Source: Flavobacteriales bacterium (GTDB lineage: Bacteria > Bacteroidota > Bacteroidia > NS11-12g > UBA9320). From it: a DNA stretch of 64,000 nucleotides. Shown in pieces: positions 39,402-49,900 of the stretch. The notes beneath the pieces are model-generated. The model searched no databases. It saw only the letters and a list, made by a program, of their open reading frames with translations, and was not told the origin of the DNA. Positions within the stretch are counted from its first letter, which is position 1. The number at the start of each line of letters is the position of its first letter. Both the position numbers and the translations under genes were made by a program. The DNA is taken from positions 558,001-622,000 of the forward strand of contig JACJZU010000001.1 in NCBI GenBank assembly GCA_020635435.1. The letters run 5' to 3'.

Positions 39402-41306
39402 ATGCTGTTAACCCTTGGATCCATATCGTCCCAAGCCCATTTCAAAGCCTATGTGCGAACCCAGAACGGCGCCACCATTGCCACCGAGCTGTTCAAGAAT
39501 TTTGTAGTTATCCAGAACACCAACAACGACGGGTTCATACTCATGTCGGCCGTGGTTAAATCCAATGGAACCCGCGAGTACTGGCAGATACGGCTCATTG
39601 CTACCGACCTTCAAGGAAACATTCAAAACTGGAGTTACGATTATGGGCTCCTGGAAGCAACTTTCCCGATCTCCACCACACCTTTTGCCATTACCACTAA
39701 TCTGAATAATACCGGGTATGTGATCTGCGGGGCCTGGCAACCCTCCACCAATACCTCCCTGAGGCATGAGGGACTGCAGCACCCTTTCTACATGGAAATC
39801 GACACCCTGGGCAATGTTACCAAAACACATCGGGGTACCATCAACAACGGAACCATGGGCTTTGTGCCACTTTCCATTTGTACAGGCGTTGATGAATACT
39901 TAGTGGCCGGGGTACAATCCGACGATTTCGAATGTGTTTCATGCGGACGTAAAATGGGCCGGGTGGCTAAACTCGATACAAGCTTTGCCGAAACAAGTTG
40001 CATGACCCTGAGCTCGAACTACACCATTGTGCCGACCGTGCCGCCGCTGCATGGATCGGATTCTTATTTTGATGCTTTAGGGAAGATCAAGAAAGTTCCG
40101 GGCGTGAATCAGTTCATTATTTCGGGTAGTGTGACCGAGAATATCAGCGACGATCCCATGTGCACGGCCTATGGGTCGGTGGGTATATCAGCCGGGTATA
40201 TTGCACGAATCGATTCGGCATTGAATATTGTTTGGGAGAAGAAGTTTAAGCAAAACAGTAGCGGGAATCCGGAGCATTTTACGGTACCCGACTTTGCCAT
40301 TGATACTGCGGAAATGAAAGTTTATGCAGCGGTGAATTGGGTTACATCATTGATAGGAGGACCATTACCTGTTAATCTCGCTGAAATGAACTTATCAAAT
40401 GGGAACCTCAATCAGGAGTATAATCCCGATGGTGGGGGACACCTGCCTTCACAGTATATGACGAATATCTTTGTCGATGAATATTTTGTATACGCCTGCG
40501 GTTTGGGCTACCTGAGCAGTGTAGATGAATTGTTGCCTGTTGTCACCGTTCTGGAGAAAAGCACTATGGACACGGTCATCAAGTATTATTATCTTACAGC
40601 TGACAACGACGGTTATTCAACTTTACTGGATGTGGATTGTTATTTGGGGCACACGTATAAAAACACAAATTCCTATTATAACGATGTTGTAATTTGGGAA
40701 GACACCTGTAAAATAACCAAGAAAGCATCCAATCTTCACTCACCTATTATTTACTCAGCAAGCTGTTGGGTTTATAATGATTCTATGGATTTAGCCTGTA
40801 CGGTTCCACACAATTCAGGTCCCTTGGTCTATCGAGATACTTTTGCCCATTCTACCTATCCCCAATATTACCCTTCCCTGTATTACTCGATCGATACGGT
40901 GGCTTGTTACTACCATGAAGTTGAGCTAGACACTGTTTTTAATCTTTCTTCAGGTTTTTCTTTATCCGCCTTGACCAGTTATATCCATTGGTACTCAACA
41001 GTAGATTCGCCGTATATCGATTCTACCATCTATAACGCTCTTGGTTTCACCTGCGATTCAACACTGAGCGGTTACGAACCGGCATCGGAAATGATTCCGC
41101 TCCATTCAATTTCGGAAGACGTTGTCCTTCCTATTGAGATAACCTCCTGTTCTGTATACGACCTATTAGGCAAACTGCTCTTTCGTTCTGAACCCTACGA
41201 AATAAAGAAATCGGCAGATTGGCACAGTTTACCTCCCGGGGTATACATCATCCTATTTGAAGGTGAAACAGGCACACGGATGGTTAAAAAGTGGGTCCAT
41301 GAATAG
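39402..41306 (+). CDS. Array protein A, copy 4 (T9SS type A sorting domain)
   Basis: Intact 634-aa paralogue. The conserved part has a few differences from copies 1-3 (SICTGVDEYLVAG). The variable half is very close to copy 5 (AVNWVTSLIGGPLPVNLAEM, DELLPVVTVLEKSTMDTVIK). The sorting domain reads SCSVYDLLGKLLFRSEPYEI, LPPGVYIILFEGETGTRMVK, KWVHE. The current repeat length leaves its signal peptide without a start codon. Confidence 0.8.
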   Translation: MLLTLGSISSQAHFKAYVRTQNGATIATELFKNFVVIQNTNNDGFILMSAVVKSNGTREYWQIRLIATDLQGNIQNWSYDYGLLEATFPISTTPFAITTNLNNTGYVICGAWQPSTNTSLRHEGLQHPFYMEIDTLGNVTKTHRGTINNGTMGFVPLSICTGVDEYLVAGVQSDDFECVSCGRKMGRVAKLDTSFAETSCMTLSSNYTIVPTVPPLHGSDSYFDALGKIKKVPGVNQFIISGSVTENISDDPMCTAYGSVGISAGYIARIDSALNIVWEKKFKQNSSGNPEHFTVPDFAIDTAEMKVYAAVNWVTSLIGGPLPVNLAEMNLSNGNLNQEYNPDGGGHLPSQYMTNIFVDEYFVYACGLGYLSSVDELLPVVTVLEKSTMDTVIKYYYLTADNDGYSTLLDVDCYLGHTYKNTNSYYNDVVIWEDTCKITKKASNLHSPIIYSASCWVYNDSMDLACTVPHNSGPLVYRDTFAHSTYPQYYPSLYYSIDTVACYYHEVELDTVFNLSSGFSLSALTSYIHWYSTVDSPYIDSTIYNALGFTCDSTLSGYEPASEMIPLHSISEDVVLPIEITSCSVYDLLGKLLFRSEPYEIKKSADWHSLPPGVYIILFEGETGTRMVKKWVHE

Positions 41307-44300
41307 GCACGCTTTGCTGCTGCTGTTTTGGCTTATTCTACCAATCTCAGCAATTGCTCAACAAGACAATGCACATCTCAGCGTCGATGTTTTGGGAAAA
41401 GGGCACTATCTGGTCCGGGCCTTCGACACTTATGGGAATCAAATTGCTCTTCATCCAATACAGGGGACGCGTATACGTTTCTATGTTGGTAACCCGAATC
41501 ATCAGAGCCACATCTATTTAGTAAACCCGGATTTCTGGACAATTGAAAAATTGGATAAAGACCCTTTGGACACAGTATTCCAACCTAGGAGGTTATTAGC
41601 CCAGGCCATTATAGATGTAACCGATTCTCAGTATACCGGCCTGGACACGGCTTCGCAGTTGTACTTCTATTGTAGTATTCTTGAAAAGCACCTCCCTGGC
41701 TGGTGGTGGACTTTTGGAACCTATTCCTCCGACCCTTACCGATCCAATATCAACCTGTATCCGGCCATCATTTATCAAAAAAATCTTCAGGATAATGGGT
41801 TCAACACGAATAAAGGCCCTTTTCTCGATACGATCTCTCTCGGACGCACACGCGATATTCAAATCTTTAGTCCCGGGGCCTATGATACCGACGATGATAG
41901 CTTAGAAATATTCTACGACATACCGGTGCACTCCTTTAGTCAATCACGAAACTTCCCATTTGGAACCAAAGATGGAAAACCGCACCATGTATTCCTTATT
42001 GGCGGTACGAATGCCGGTCTTAGTGACCCCAAGTGGGTCTCCGGTTATTCCGAACAATACCCTATAAAACTCTACTGCCCTCTAGGCCCCTCCAAATGCG
42101 ACCCGCTGCGCTATACATACCCCCAAACCGGTATGTACACCTTCCCCGAAACCGGAAACTCCTTTGTCACTTTTCAAGATTTTCAAAGCGGAGACAAAAA
42201 CCAATTCCCTTACTGCTTTCGGGTAATTGAGTACAAGAAAAACAAGCAAGGCAAATGGATACCTGTTGGAGAGTACTTCAAGTGGTACTTGTTCTGGCTG
42301 GATTGGCCCGGTTCCCGTCGATTAGGAAACTCTTACAGAAATCACGCGTCGCGGTTTGAAAACCTTCCTAAAGCGATCCACCTGATGCCGGGAGACTCCT
42401 TACGCAAAGTCTTTCATACTACGGAGGCTTCCCATAGTATGTTGGGTTCCAAATACTTCAACCAATTGCGCTGGAATCGGGTATTTACAAATAGCTCCAT
42501 CCGCGTTGTCGATAGCACCAAGAGCAACAAATCACTCGAACTCAAATGGGTGCCTACTCCACAACAAGCACGTTCACAAGCCCATTTGCTTACCTTATAT
42601 GTTCAGTCCGATTCGCTCATAGGACATTCCAATTTCAGATTCAACAGCTTGTCCGGCCAAATCAATTCCCACACCATTCAATTCTTCGTCCACCCCCGCC
42701 CCTCGGTACCCATCGTGCCCGATAGCATCCTGTGTAACCGCATTCACCTCTCGGCGCCTCATTTCTCCACGCCCGGAACCTGGTCCTTCACCTGGAACCT
42801 GCGCAGCCGTTCGGGCCTGCTGCTCGACTCCAAGCAAGGCGAACAGGTCGTGCTGCTTGCCCCCTATTCCGACACCTTCGTCGTGGAACGCATCGCCCGA
42901 AATCCACTCTTCGAGTTCCCCCATTTTGCCGATACTACCCTCTTTATGCAAGCCGGGTTCCGCGTTGAGATCCCCCGGGACACCAATCTGTGCCAAAACC
43001 AATGCCTGCAGATCATTCCCCATTCCGATTCGGCAAGTACCCGATTCCAATGGGACAACGGTTCAGTCATACAAACCGTAGATACCTTTTCCACCTGCAA
43101 ACCCGGACTCCTGGTTCTATATAGCTATACCCCGGCCGGTTGTGCCGATATCGACTCCATTTCCATCCACAAACTCGATACGCTCCCCTTCAGCATCGGA
43201 AACGATACCACCCTGTGCCCATACACCTCCCTGCAGCTCAAACTGCCCGCTAGTCTGAGTCGTTTGCCCTTCCAATGGCACGACGGGAACCAAACAGACA
43301 GTGTCCGCGATCTGGTGGCTCCTTTCCATGCATCCGTACAACTTACTGCACCCAATGGCTGCATCTCCTCAGCGGCATTGTCCGCCCATGCCCGGCCCCT
43401 GACCGACACGGCCTTCCAACTGATGGATCCACCCTGTTTGAACGAGCGGGTTCGCCTGGCCTTCCGGCATACGGCAACCGATTCGGTGCAGTCCCTGCTT
43501 TGGAACCATTCAAACACATCCCAAGCCGGCGATACGGCCCGTGTGCTGCTCGATCGAACCAAAGCGATCAGCCTACAGATCCGGTTTACCGCTCTGGGGC
43601 TAAGCTGCTCCCATACCCTCACCGATACACTCAGGCCTCTGCCCCTGCCGCAGATCGCCTTCAACATCAACGACACCCTCTGTTCGGCAGATCTGCCTCA
43701 AACACTTCAGCTCACCGGACAGTTTCAAACCATTCAATGGTTCAACAACCTCGACCGGATCTCAGAACCCGAGAGCTATGACCCTGCCTTGCGCTTTCAC
43801 GGTCCTTTTGTACGCGGGGCTGTGGTGAGCGATTCCAACCGATGCCGGGCCAGTGATTCCCTGCAGATCTTCATCGAACGCGCCGATTCCATATCCGGTC
43901 AACTGCCCGGGGTTCTGTGCTGGAATACCGAACATCTGGATCTGAGTGCCGTTCAAAACCGATTCAACGACCTCAGCTGGACGCACTCCGGAGCCGGTTC
44001 CTTCGTTTTCTCCGGCAATCCACCCCGATACATCCCACACCCATCCGATCGCGGCTTAGCGATCCATTTCCGGGCACTGGGGAGTTCGGCCGCTTATTGC
44101 CCGGCTCCTGAACGCAGCTTCCATGTGCAGTTCCCGGCCGATCCTCAAGTGAACATCTACCCCGGTGACACCAGCGCCTGTCCGCCCTTGGATCTGACCT
44201 TCCAACTCTCCCCCGATCCCTCTACAAACCGCATCTGGTCCATCAATGGGTCGGAGGTTTCCAGCAGCGCCTCCTTCAAGCGAAGCTTTGGCAGCGGTAC

Positions 44301-44877
44301 CTACCGCATACAATGCATCTGGAACGATGGCACCTGCATCGATACCACGGCTGCGCGCCGGGTCTTTGTATATCCCGAGCCGATCGTATCGGCACTCACC
44401 CTGCAAAGCAATGGAAACGGGGCCTTCAGCTTCGGCTACAACGCCAATTTCAGGCCCATCACCCGGAAATGGTGGGTATCCGGATCTCAGGCCGATACCG
44501 CACCGATCCTCAAGCACCTGTTCGACGGCAAAACCCAACTGCGCGTGCAACTCGAGCTCACCGATTCCAACGGATGCGTGGTCGTGGCCGATTCCCTGTT
44601 CGACCTCAACCCCGAACCCTTCTTCTTCATCCCCAACGCCTTCTCCCCCAACGGCGATGCCTTAAACGATGTTTTTGGTCCTTTCGGTTTTGGATACGAT
44701 TGGGAAATTTCCATTTACAGCGGAACCGGACAACTGCTCTACAAAGGTCTGAACAGCCCCTGGAACGGTAAAACGAAGGGAGAAGATTGCCCTGCGGATG
44801 TGTATTTCTATCATATACGATTCTGGAATGCCACAAGAAGTGAATCGGTCAAAGGGATGTTGCATTTGATGCGGTAA
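41299..44877 (+). CDS. Array protein B, copy 4 (T9SS type B sorting domain)
   Basis: Intact, 1,192 aa from ATGAATAGG, which overlaps A by 8 nt; an in-frame ATG at 41257 lies inside A. The signal peptide is MNRHALLLLFWLILPISAIAQ. The N-terminal half has its own features, such as a longer loop FGTKDGKPHHVFLIGGTNAG and a segment RLGNSYRNHASRFENLPKAI not found in the other copies. The conserved half differs from copy 1 at only scattered positions (SGLLLDSKQG, RSESVKGMLHLMR). It probably acts with its A partner, but the role is unknown. Confidence 0.85.
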   Translation: MNRHALLLLFWLILPISAIAQQDNAHLSVDVLGKGHYLVRAFDTYGNQIALHPIQGTRIRFYVGNPNHQSHIYLVNPDFWTIEKLDKDPLDTVFQPRRLLAQAIIDVTDSQYTGLDTASQLYFYCSILEKHLPGWWWTFGTYSSDPYRSNINLYPAIIYQKNLQDNGFNTNKGPFLDTISLGRTRDIQIFSPGAYDTDDDSLEIFYDIPVHSFSQSRNFPFGTKDGKPHHVFLIGGTNAGLSDPKWVSGYSEQYPIKLYCPLGPSKCDPLRYTYPQTGMYTFPETGNSFVTFQDFQSGDKNQFPYCFRVIEYKKNKQGKWIPVGEYFKWYLFWLDWPGSRRLGNSYRNHASRFENLPKAIHLMPGDSLRKVFHTTEASHSMLGSKYFNQLRWNRVFTNSSIRVVDSTKSNKSLELKWVPTPQQARSQAHLLTLYVQSDSLIGHSNFRFNSLSGQINSHTIQFFVHPRPSVPIVPDSILCNRIHLSAPHFSTPGTWSFTWNLRSRSGLLLDSKQGEQVVLLAPYSDTFVVERIARNPLFEFPHFADTTLFMQAGFRVEIPRDTNLCQNQCLQIIPHSDSASTRFQWDNGSVIQTVDTFSTCKPGLLVLYSYTPAGCADIDSISIHKLDTLPFSIGNDTTLCPYTSLQLKLPASLSRLPFQWHDGNQTDSVRDLVAPFHASVQLTAPNGCISSAALSAHARPLTDTAFQLMDPPCLNERVRLAFRHTATDSVQSLLWNHSNTSQAGDTARVLLDRTKAISLQIRFTALGLSCSHTLTDTLRPLPLPQIAFNINDTLCSADLPQTLQLTGQFQTIQWFNNLDRISEPESYDPALRFHGPFVRGAVVSDSNRCRASDSLQIFIERADSISGQLPGVLCWNTEHLDLSAVQNRFNDLSWTHSGAGSFVFSGNPPRYIPHPSDRGLAIHFRALGSSAAYCPAPERSFHVQFPADPQVNIYPGDTSACPPLDLTFQLSPDPSTNRIWSINGSEVSSSASFKRSFGSGTYRIQCIWNDGTCIDTTAARRVFVYPEPIVSALTLQSNGNGAFSFGYNANFRPITRKWWVSGSQADTAPILKHLFDGKTQLRVQLELTDSNGCVVVADSLFDLNPEPFFFIPNAFSPNGDALNDVFGPFGFGYDWEISIYSGTGQLLYKGLNSPWNGKTKGEDCPADVYFYHIRFWNATRSESVKGMLHLMR

Positions 44878-44974
44878 GGGCGGTAGGATCATGACGGATG
44901 TATTTGTCATAATTTCAACTGTTCAATTCTGCCCTCTTGAACATTTCCGCGCTTTGGTGTAAATTCGATTCACT
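44878..44974 (+). promoter_or_regulatory. Conserved cassette leader, copy 5 (shortened)
   Basis: 97 bp instead of 107: the first part is altered and ~10 bp shorter (GGGCGGTAGGATCATGACGG), while the 75 bp before the ATG match the other copies apart from a few bases (GCGCTTTGGTG for GCGCCTTTGTG). Confidence 0.55.
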
Positions 44975-46984
44975 ATGAAAACTCATTCCAACGCTCCAAC
45001 GCTCCAACGCTCCAACGCTCCAACGCTCCAACGCTCTGTTAAGCGGCTGCGCGATTCGGGTGTCAAAACCCAGTTTTTCATGCTGTTAACCCTTGGATCC
45101 ATATCGTCCCAAGCCCATTTCAAAGCCTATGTGCGAACCCAGAACGGCGCCACCATTGCCACCGAGCGGTTCAAGAATTTTGTAGTTATCCAAAACACCA
45201 ACAACGATGGGTTCATACTTATGTCGGCCGTGGTAAAATCCGATGGAACCCGCGAGTACTGGCAGATACGGCTCATTGCTACCGATCTGGAGGGAAACAT
45301 TCAAAACTGGAGTTACGATTATGGGCTCCTGGAAGCAACTTTCCCGATCTCCACCACACCTTTTGCCATTACCACCAATCTGAATAATACCGGGTATGTG
45401 ATCTGCGGGGCTTGGCAACCCTCCACCAATACCTCCCTGAGGCATGAGGGACTGCAGCACCCTTTCTACATGGAAATCGACACCCTGGGCAATGTTACCA
45501 AAACACATCGGGGTACCATCAACAACGGAACCATGGGCTTTGTGCCGCTTTCTATTTGCAAAGGCGTTGATGAATATTTAGTGGCCGGGGTACAATCCGA
45601 CGATTTCGAATGTGTGTCTTGCGGACGTAAAATGGGTCGGGTGGCCAAACTCGATACAAGCTTTGCTGAAACAAGTTGCATGACCCTGAGCGCGAACTAT
45701 ACCATTGTACCGACTGTGCCGCCGCTGTTGGGATCGGATTCTTATTTTGATGCACTTGGGAAGATCAAGAAAGTTCCGGGCGTGAATCAGTTCATCATTT
45801 CGGGTAGTGTGACCGAGAATATCAGCGACGACCCCATGTGCACGGCTTATGGGTCTGTGGGTATATCGGCCGGGTATATTGCACGAATCGATTCGGCGTT
45901 GAATATCGTTTGGGAGAAGAAGTTTAAGCAGAATAGTAGCGGGAATCCAGAGCATTTTACTGTACCCGACTTTGCCATTGATACTGCGGAAATGAAAGTT
46001 TATGCAGCGGTGAATTGGATTACATCATTGGGAGGAGGACCATTACCGGTTAACCTCGCTGAAATGAACTTATCAAATGGGAACCTCAATCAGGAGTATA
46101 ATCCCGATGGTGGGGCACACCTGCCTTCTCAGTATATGACGAATATCTTTGTCGACGAACATTTTGTCTACACCTGCGGCATGGGCTACCTGAGCAGTGT
46201 AGATGAATTGTTGCCTGTTGTCACCGTTCTGGAGAAAAGCACTATGGACACGGTCATCAAGTATTATTATCTTACAGCTGATAACGACGGTTATTCCACT
46301 TTACTGGATGTAGATGGTTATTTGGGACACACGTATAAAAACACAAATTCCTATTATAACGATTTAGCAATCTGGCAAACATCTTGTTTGGCCACGACAA
46401 CTCCGAATGCCCTTTTCTCACCTGTCATCTACGCCGGAAGTAGCTGGGTTTACTGCGACTCGTTGGACCTCGCCTGTACGGTTCCACACAATTCAGGCCC
46501 TTTGGTTTATCGAGATACTTTTACCCATTCTACCTATCCCCAATATTACCCATCCCTGTATTACGCAATCGACACGGCGGCTTGTTACTACCATGAAGCC
46601 GAGATAGACACTGTTTTTAATCTTTCTTCAGGTTTTTCTCTGTCCGCCTTGACCAGTTATATCCACTGGTACTCAACAGTAGATTCGCCATATATCGATT
46701 CGACAATATATAATTCCCTTGGTTTCACCTGCGATTCGACACTGAGCGGTTACGAACCGGCACCGGAAATGATTCCGCTCCATTCAATTTCGGAAGAAGT
46801 TGTCCTTCCTATCGAGATAACCTCCTGTTCTGTATACGACCTATTAGGCAAACTGCTCTTTCGTTCTGAACCCGACGAAATAAAGAAATCGGCCAAATGG
46901 CGCAGTCTGCCTCCCGGGGTTTACATCATCCTATTTGAAGGTGAAACAGGCACACGGTTGGTTAAAAAGTGGGGCCATGAATAG
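44975..46984 (+). CDS. Array protein A, copy 5: the only copy with its upstream start in frame
   Basis: A 669-aa protein. Translation can start at the ATG before the minisatellite, so the repeat encodes the first ~20 residues. They are followed by a basic stretch (SVKRLRDSGVK) and the hydrophobic core FFMLLTLGSISSQA, which together make a plausible, if long, Sec signal peptide. The rest resembles copy 4 (AVNWITSLGGGPLPVNLAEM, DELLPVVTVLEKSTMDTVIK) and ends in the type A sorting domain (SCSVYDLLGKLLFRSEPDEI, KKWGHE). The conserved first ~280 residues carry more changes than in copies 1-4 (ATERFKNF, SDGTREYWQ, LEGNIQNW), fitting less recent homogenisation. By phase it would be the expressed member of the array; that is inference. 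Confidence 0.85.
   Translation: MKTHSNAPTLQRSNAPTLQRSVKRLRDSGVKTQFFMLLTLGSISSQAHFKAYVRTQNGATIATERFKNFVVIQNTNNDGFILMSAVVKSDGTREYWQIRLIATDLEGNIQNWSYDYGLLEATFPISTTPFAITTNLNNTGYVICGAWQPSTNTSLRHEGLQHPFYMEIDTLGNVTKTHRGTINNGTMGFVPLSICKGVDEYLVAGVQSDDFECVSCGRKMGRVAKLDTSFAETSCMTLSANYTIVPTVPPLLGSDSYFDALGKIKKVPGVNQFIISGSVTENISDDPMCTAYGSVGISAGYIARIDSALNIVWEKKFKQNSSGNPEHFTVPDFAIDTAEMKVYAAVNWITSLGGGPLPVNLAEMNLSNGNLNQEYNPDGGAHLPSQYMTNIFVDEHFVYTCGMGYLSSVDELLPVVTVLEKSTMDTVIKYYYLTADNDGYSTLLDVDGYLGHTYKNTNSYYNDLAIWQTSCLATTTPNALFSPVIYAGSSWVYCDSLDLACTVPHNSGPLVYRDTFTHSTYPQYYPSLYYAIDTAACYYHEAEIDTVFNLSSGFSLSALTSYIHWYSTVDSPYIDSTIYNSLGFTCDSTLSGYEPAPEMIPLHSISEEVVLPIEITSCSVYDLLGKLLFRSEPDEIKKSAKWRSLPPGVYIILFEGETGTRLVKKWGHE
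44985..45032 (+). repeat. 8-bp minisatellite, copy 5: 6 units, in-frame state
   Basis: One ATTCCAAC followed by five GCTCCAAC. Six is a multiple of 3, and here alone the ATG at 44975 reads through the tract (MKTHSNAPTLQRSNAPTLQR) straight into SVKRLRDSG and gene A. Confidence 0.95.
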
Positions 46985-49900
46985 GTACACTTTGCTGCTG
47001 CTGTTTTGGCTTATTCTACCAATATCCGGAATTGCTCAACAAGACAATGCACATCTCAGCGTCGATGTTTTGGGAAAAGGACGCTATCTGGTCCGGGCCT
47101 TCGACACTTATGGATATCAAATTGCTCTTCATCCAATACAGGGGACGCGTATACGTTTCTATGTTGGTAACCCGAATCATCAGAGCCACATCTATTTAGT
47201 AAACCCGGATTTCTGGACAATTGAAAAATTAGATAATAACCCTTTTGATACATTACGCCAACCAAGGAGGTTATTAGCCCAGGCCATTATTGATGTAACC
47301 GATTCCCAGTATACCGGCCTGGACACGGCTTCGCAGTTGTACTTCTATTGTAGTATTCTTGAAGAGCACCTCCCACCCTGGTGGTGGACTTTTGGAACCT
47401 ATTCCTCCGACCCTTACCGATCCAATGCCAACCTGTATCCGGCCATCATTTATCAAAAAAATCTTCAGGATAATGGGTTCAACACTAATAAAGGCCCTTT
47501 TCTCGATACGATCTCCCTCGGACGCACACGCGATATTCAGATCTTTAGTCCCGGGGCCTATGACACAGATGATGATAGCTTAGAAATATTCTACGACATA
47601 CCGGTGCACTCCTTTAGTAAATCACGAAACTTCCCATTTGGAACCAAAGATGGAAAACCGCACCATGTATTCCTTATTGGCGGTACGAATGCCGGTCTTA
47701 GTGACCCCAAGTGGGTCTCAGGTTATTCCGAACAATACCCCATAAAACTGTACTGCCCTCTAAGCCCCTCCAAATGCGACCCGCTGCGCTATACATACCC
47801 CCAAACCGGTATGTACACCTTCCCCGAAACCGGAAACTCCTTTGTCTCTTTCCAGAATTTTCAAAATAAAGACAAAGAACAATTCCCTTACTCTTTTCGC
47901 ATCGTGGAGTATAAGAAGAATAAACAAGGGCAATGGATAAAAATTGGGGAATATTTCAAATGGTACCTCTTTTTTCTTGATCCCGGTTGGCCTTATCGCC
48001 TCGGCAACTCTTATCTCAATTGCGCCTCCCGTTTTTCGAATGTGTCCAAATCGGTACATCTCTTTTCAGGAGACTCCCTGCACAAGGTATTTCACACGAC
48101 CGAAGCTTCGCATGCCAATCTCGGCTCGAAATACTTCAACCAATTGCGCTGGAATCGCGTATTTGATAACAGCACCATCCGCGTTGTTGATAGCACCAAG
48201 AGCAACAAATCACTCGAACTCCAATGGGTGCCTACTCCACAACAGGCCCGTTCACAAGCCCATTTGCTTACACTCTATGTAACCTCCGATTCTCTGATCG
48301 GGATTGCACCAACTATGAACAATAATATTTACGGCGGCCAAACCAATTCCCACACCATTCAATTCTTCGTCCATCCACGCCCCTCGGTACCCATCGTGCC
48401 CGACAGCATCCTGTGCAACCGCATTCACCTCTCGGCGCCTCATTTCTCCACGCCCGGAACCTGGTCCTTCACCTGGAACCTGCGCAGCCGTTCGGGCCAG
48501 CTGCTCGACTCCAAACAAGGCGAACAGGTCGTGCTGCTTGCCCCCTATTCCGACACCTTCGTCGTGGAACGCATCGCCCGCAATCCACTCTTCGAGTTCC
48601 CCCATTTTGCCGATACTACCCTCTTTATGCAAGCCGGGTTCCGCGTTGAGATCCCCCGGGATACCAATCTGTGCCAAAACCAATGCCTGCGCATCATTCC
48701 CCATTCCGATTCGGCAAGTACCCGATTCCAATGGGACAACGGTTCAGTCATACAAACCGTAGATACCTTTTCCACCTGCAAACCCGGACTCCTGGTTCTA
48801 TATAGCTATACCCCGGCCGGTTGTGCCGATATCGACTCCATTTCCATCCACAAACTCGATACGCTCCCCTTCAGCATCGGAAACGATACCACCCTGTGCC
48901 CATACACCTCCCTGCAGCTCAAACTGCCCGCTAGTCTGAGTCGTTTGCCCTTCCAATGGCACGACGGGAACCAAACAGACAGTGTCCGCGATCTGGTGGC
49001 TCCTTTCCATGCATCCGTACAACTTACTGCACCCAATGGCTGCATCTCCTCAGCGGCATTGTCCGCCCATGCCCGGCCCCTGACCGACACGGCCTTCCAA
49101 CTGATGGATCCACCCTGTTTGAACGAGCGGGTTCGCCTGGCCTTCCGGCATACGGCAACCGATTCGGTGCAGTCCCTGCTTTGGAACCATTCAAACACAT
49201 CCCAAGCCGGCGATACGGCCCGTGTGCTGCTCGATCGAACCAAAGCGATCAGCCTACAGATCCGGTTTACCGCTCTGGGGCTAAGCTGCTCCCATACCCT
49301 CACCGATACACTCAGGCCTCTGCCCCTGCCGCAGATCGCCTTCAACATCAACGACACCCTCTGTTCGGCAGATCTGCCTCAAACACTTCAGCTCACCGGA
49401 CAGTTTCAAACCATTCAATGGTTCAACAACCTCGACCGGATCTCAGAACCCGAGAGCTATGACCCTGCCTTGCGCTTTCACGGTCCTTTTGTACGCGGGG
49501 CTGTGGTGAGCGATTCCAACCGATGCCGGGCCAGTGATTCCCTGCAGATCTTCATCGAACGCGCCGATTCCATATCCGGTCAACTGCCCGGGGTTCTGTG
49601 CTGGAATACCGAACATCTGGATCTGAGTGCCGTTCAAAACCGATTCAACGACCTCAGCTGGACGCACTCCGGAGCCGGTTCCTTCGTTTTCTCCGGCAAT
49701 CCACCCCGATACATCCCACACCCATCCGATCGCGGCTTAGCGATCCATTTCCGGGCACTGGGGAGTTCGGCCGCTTATTGCCCGGCTCCTGAACGCAGCT
49801 TCCATGTGCAGTTCCCGGCCGATCCTCAAGTGAACATCTACCCCGGTGACACCAGCGCCTGTCCGCCCTTGGATCTGACCTTCCAACTCTCCCCCGATCC

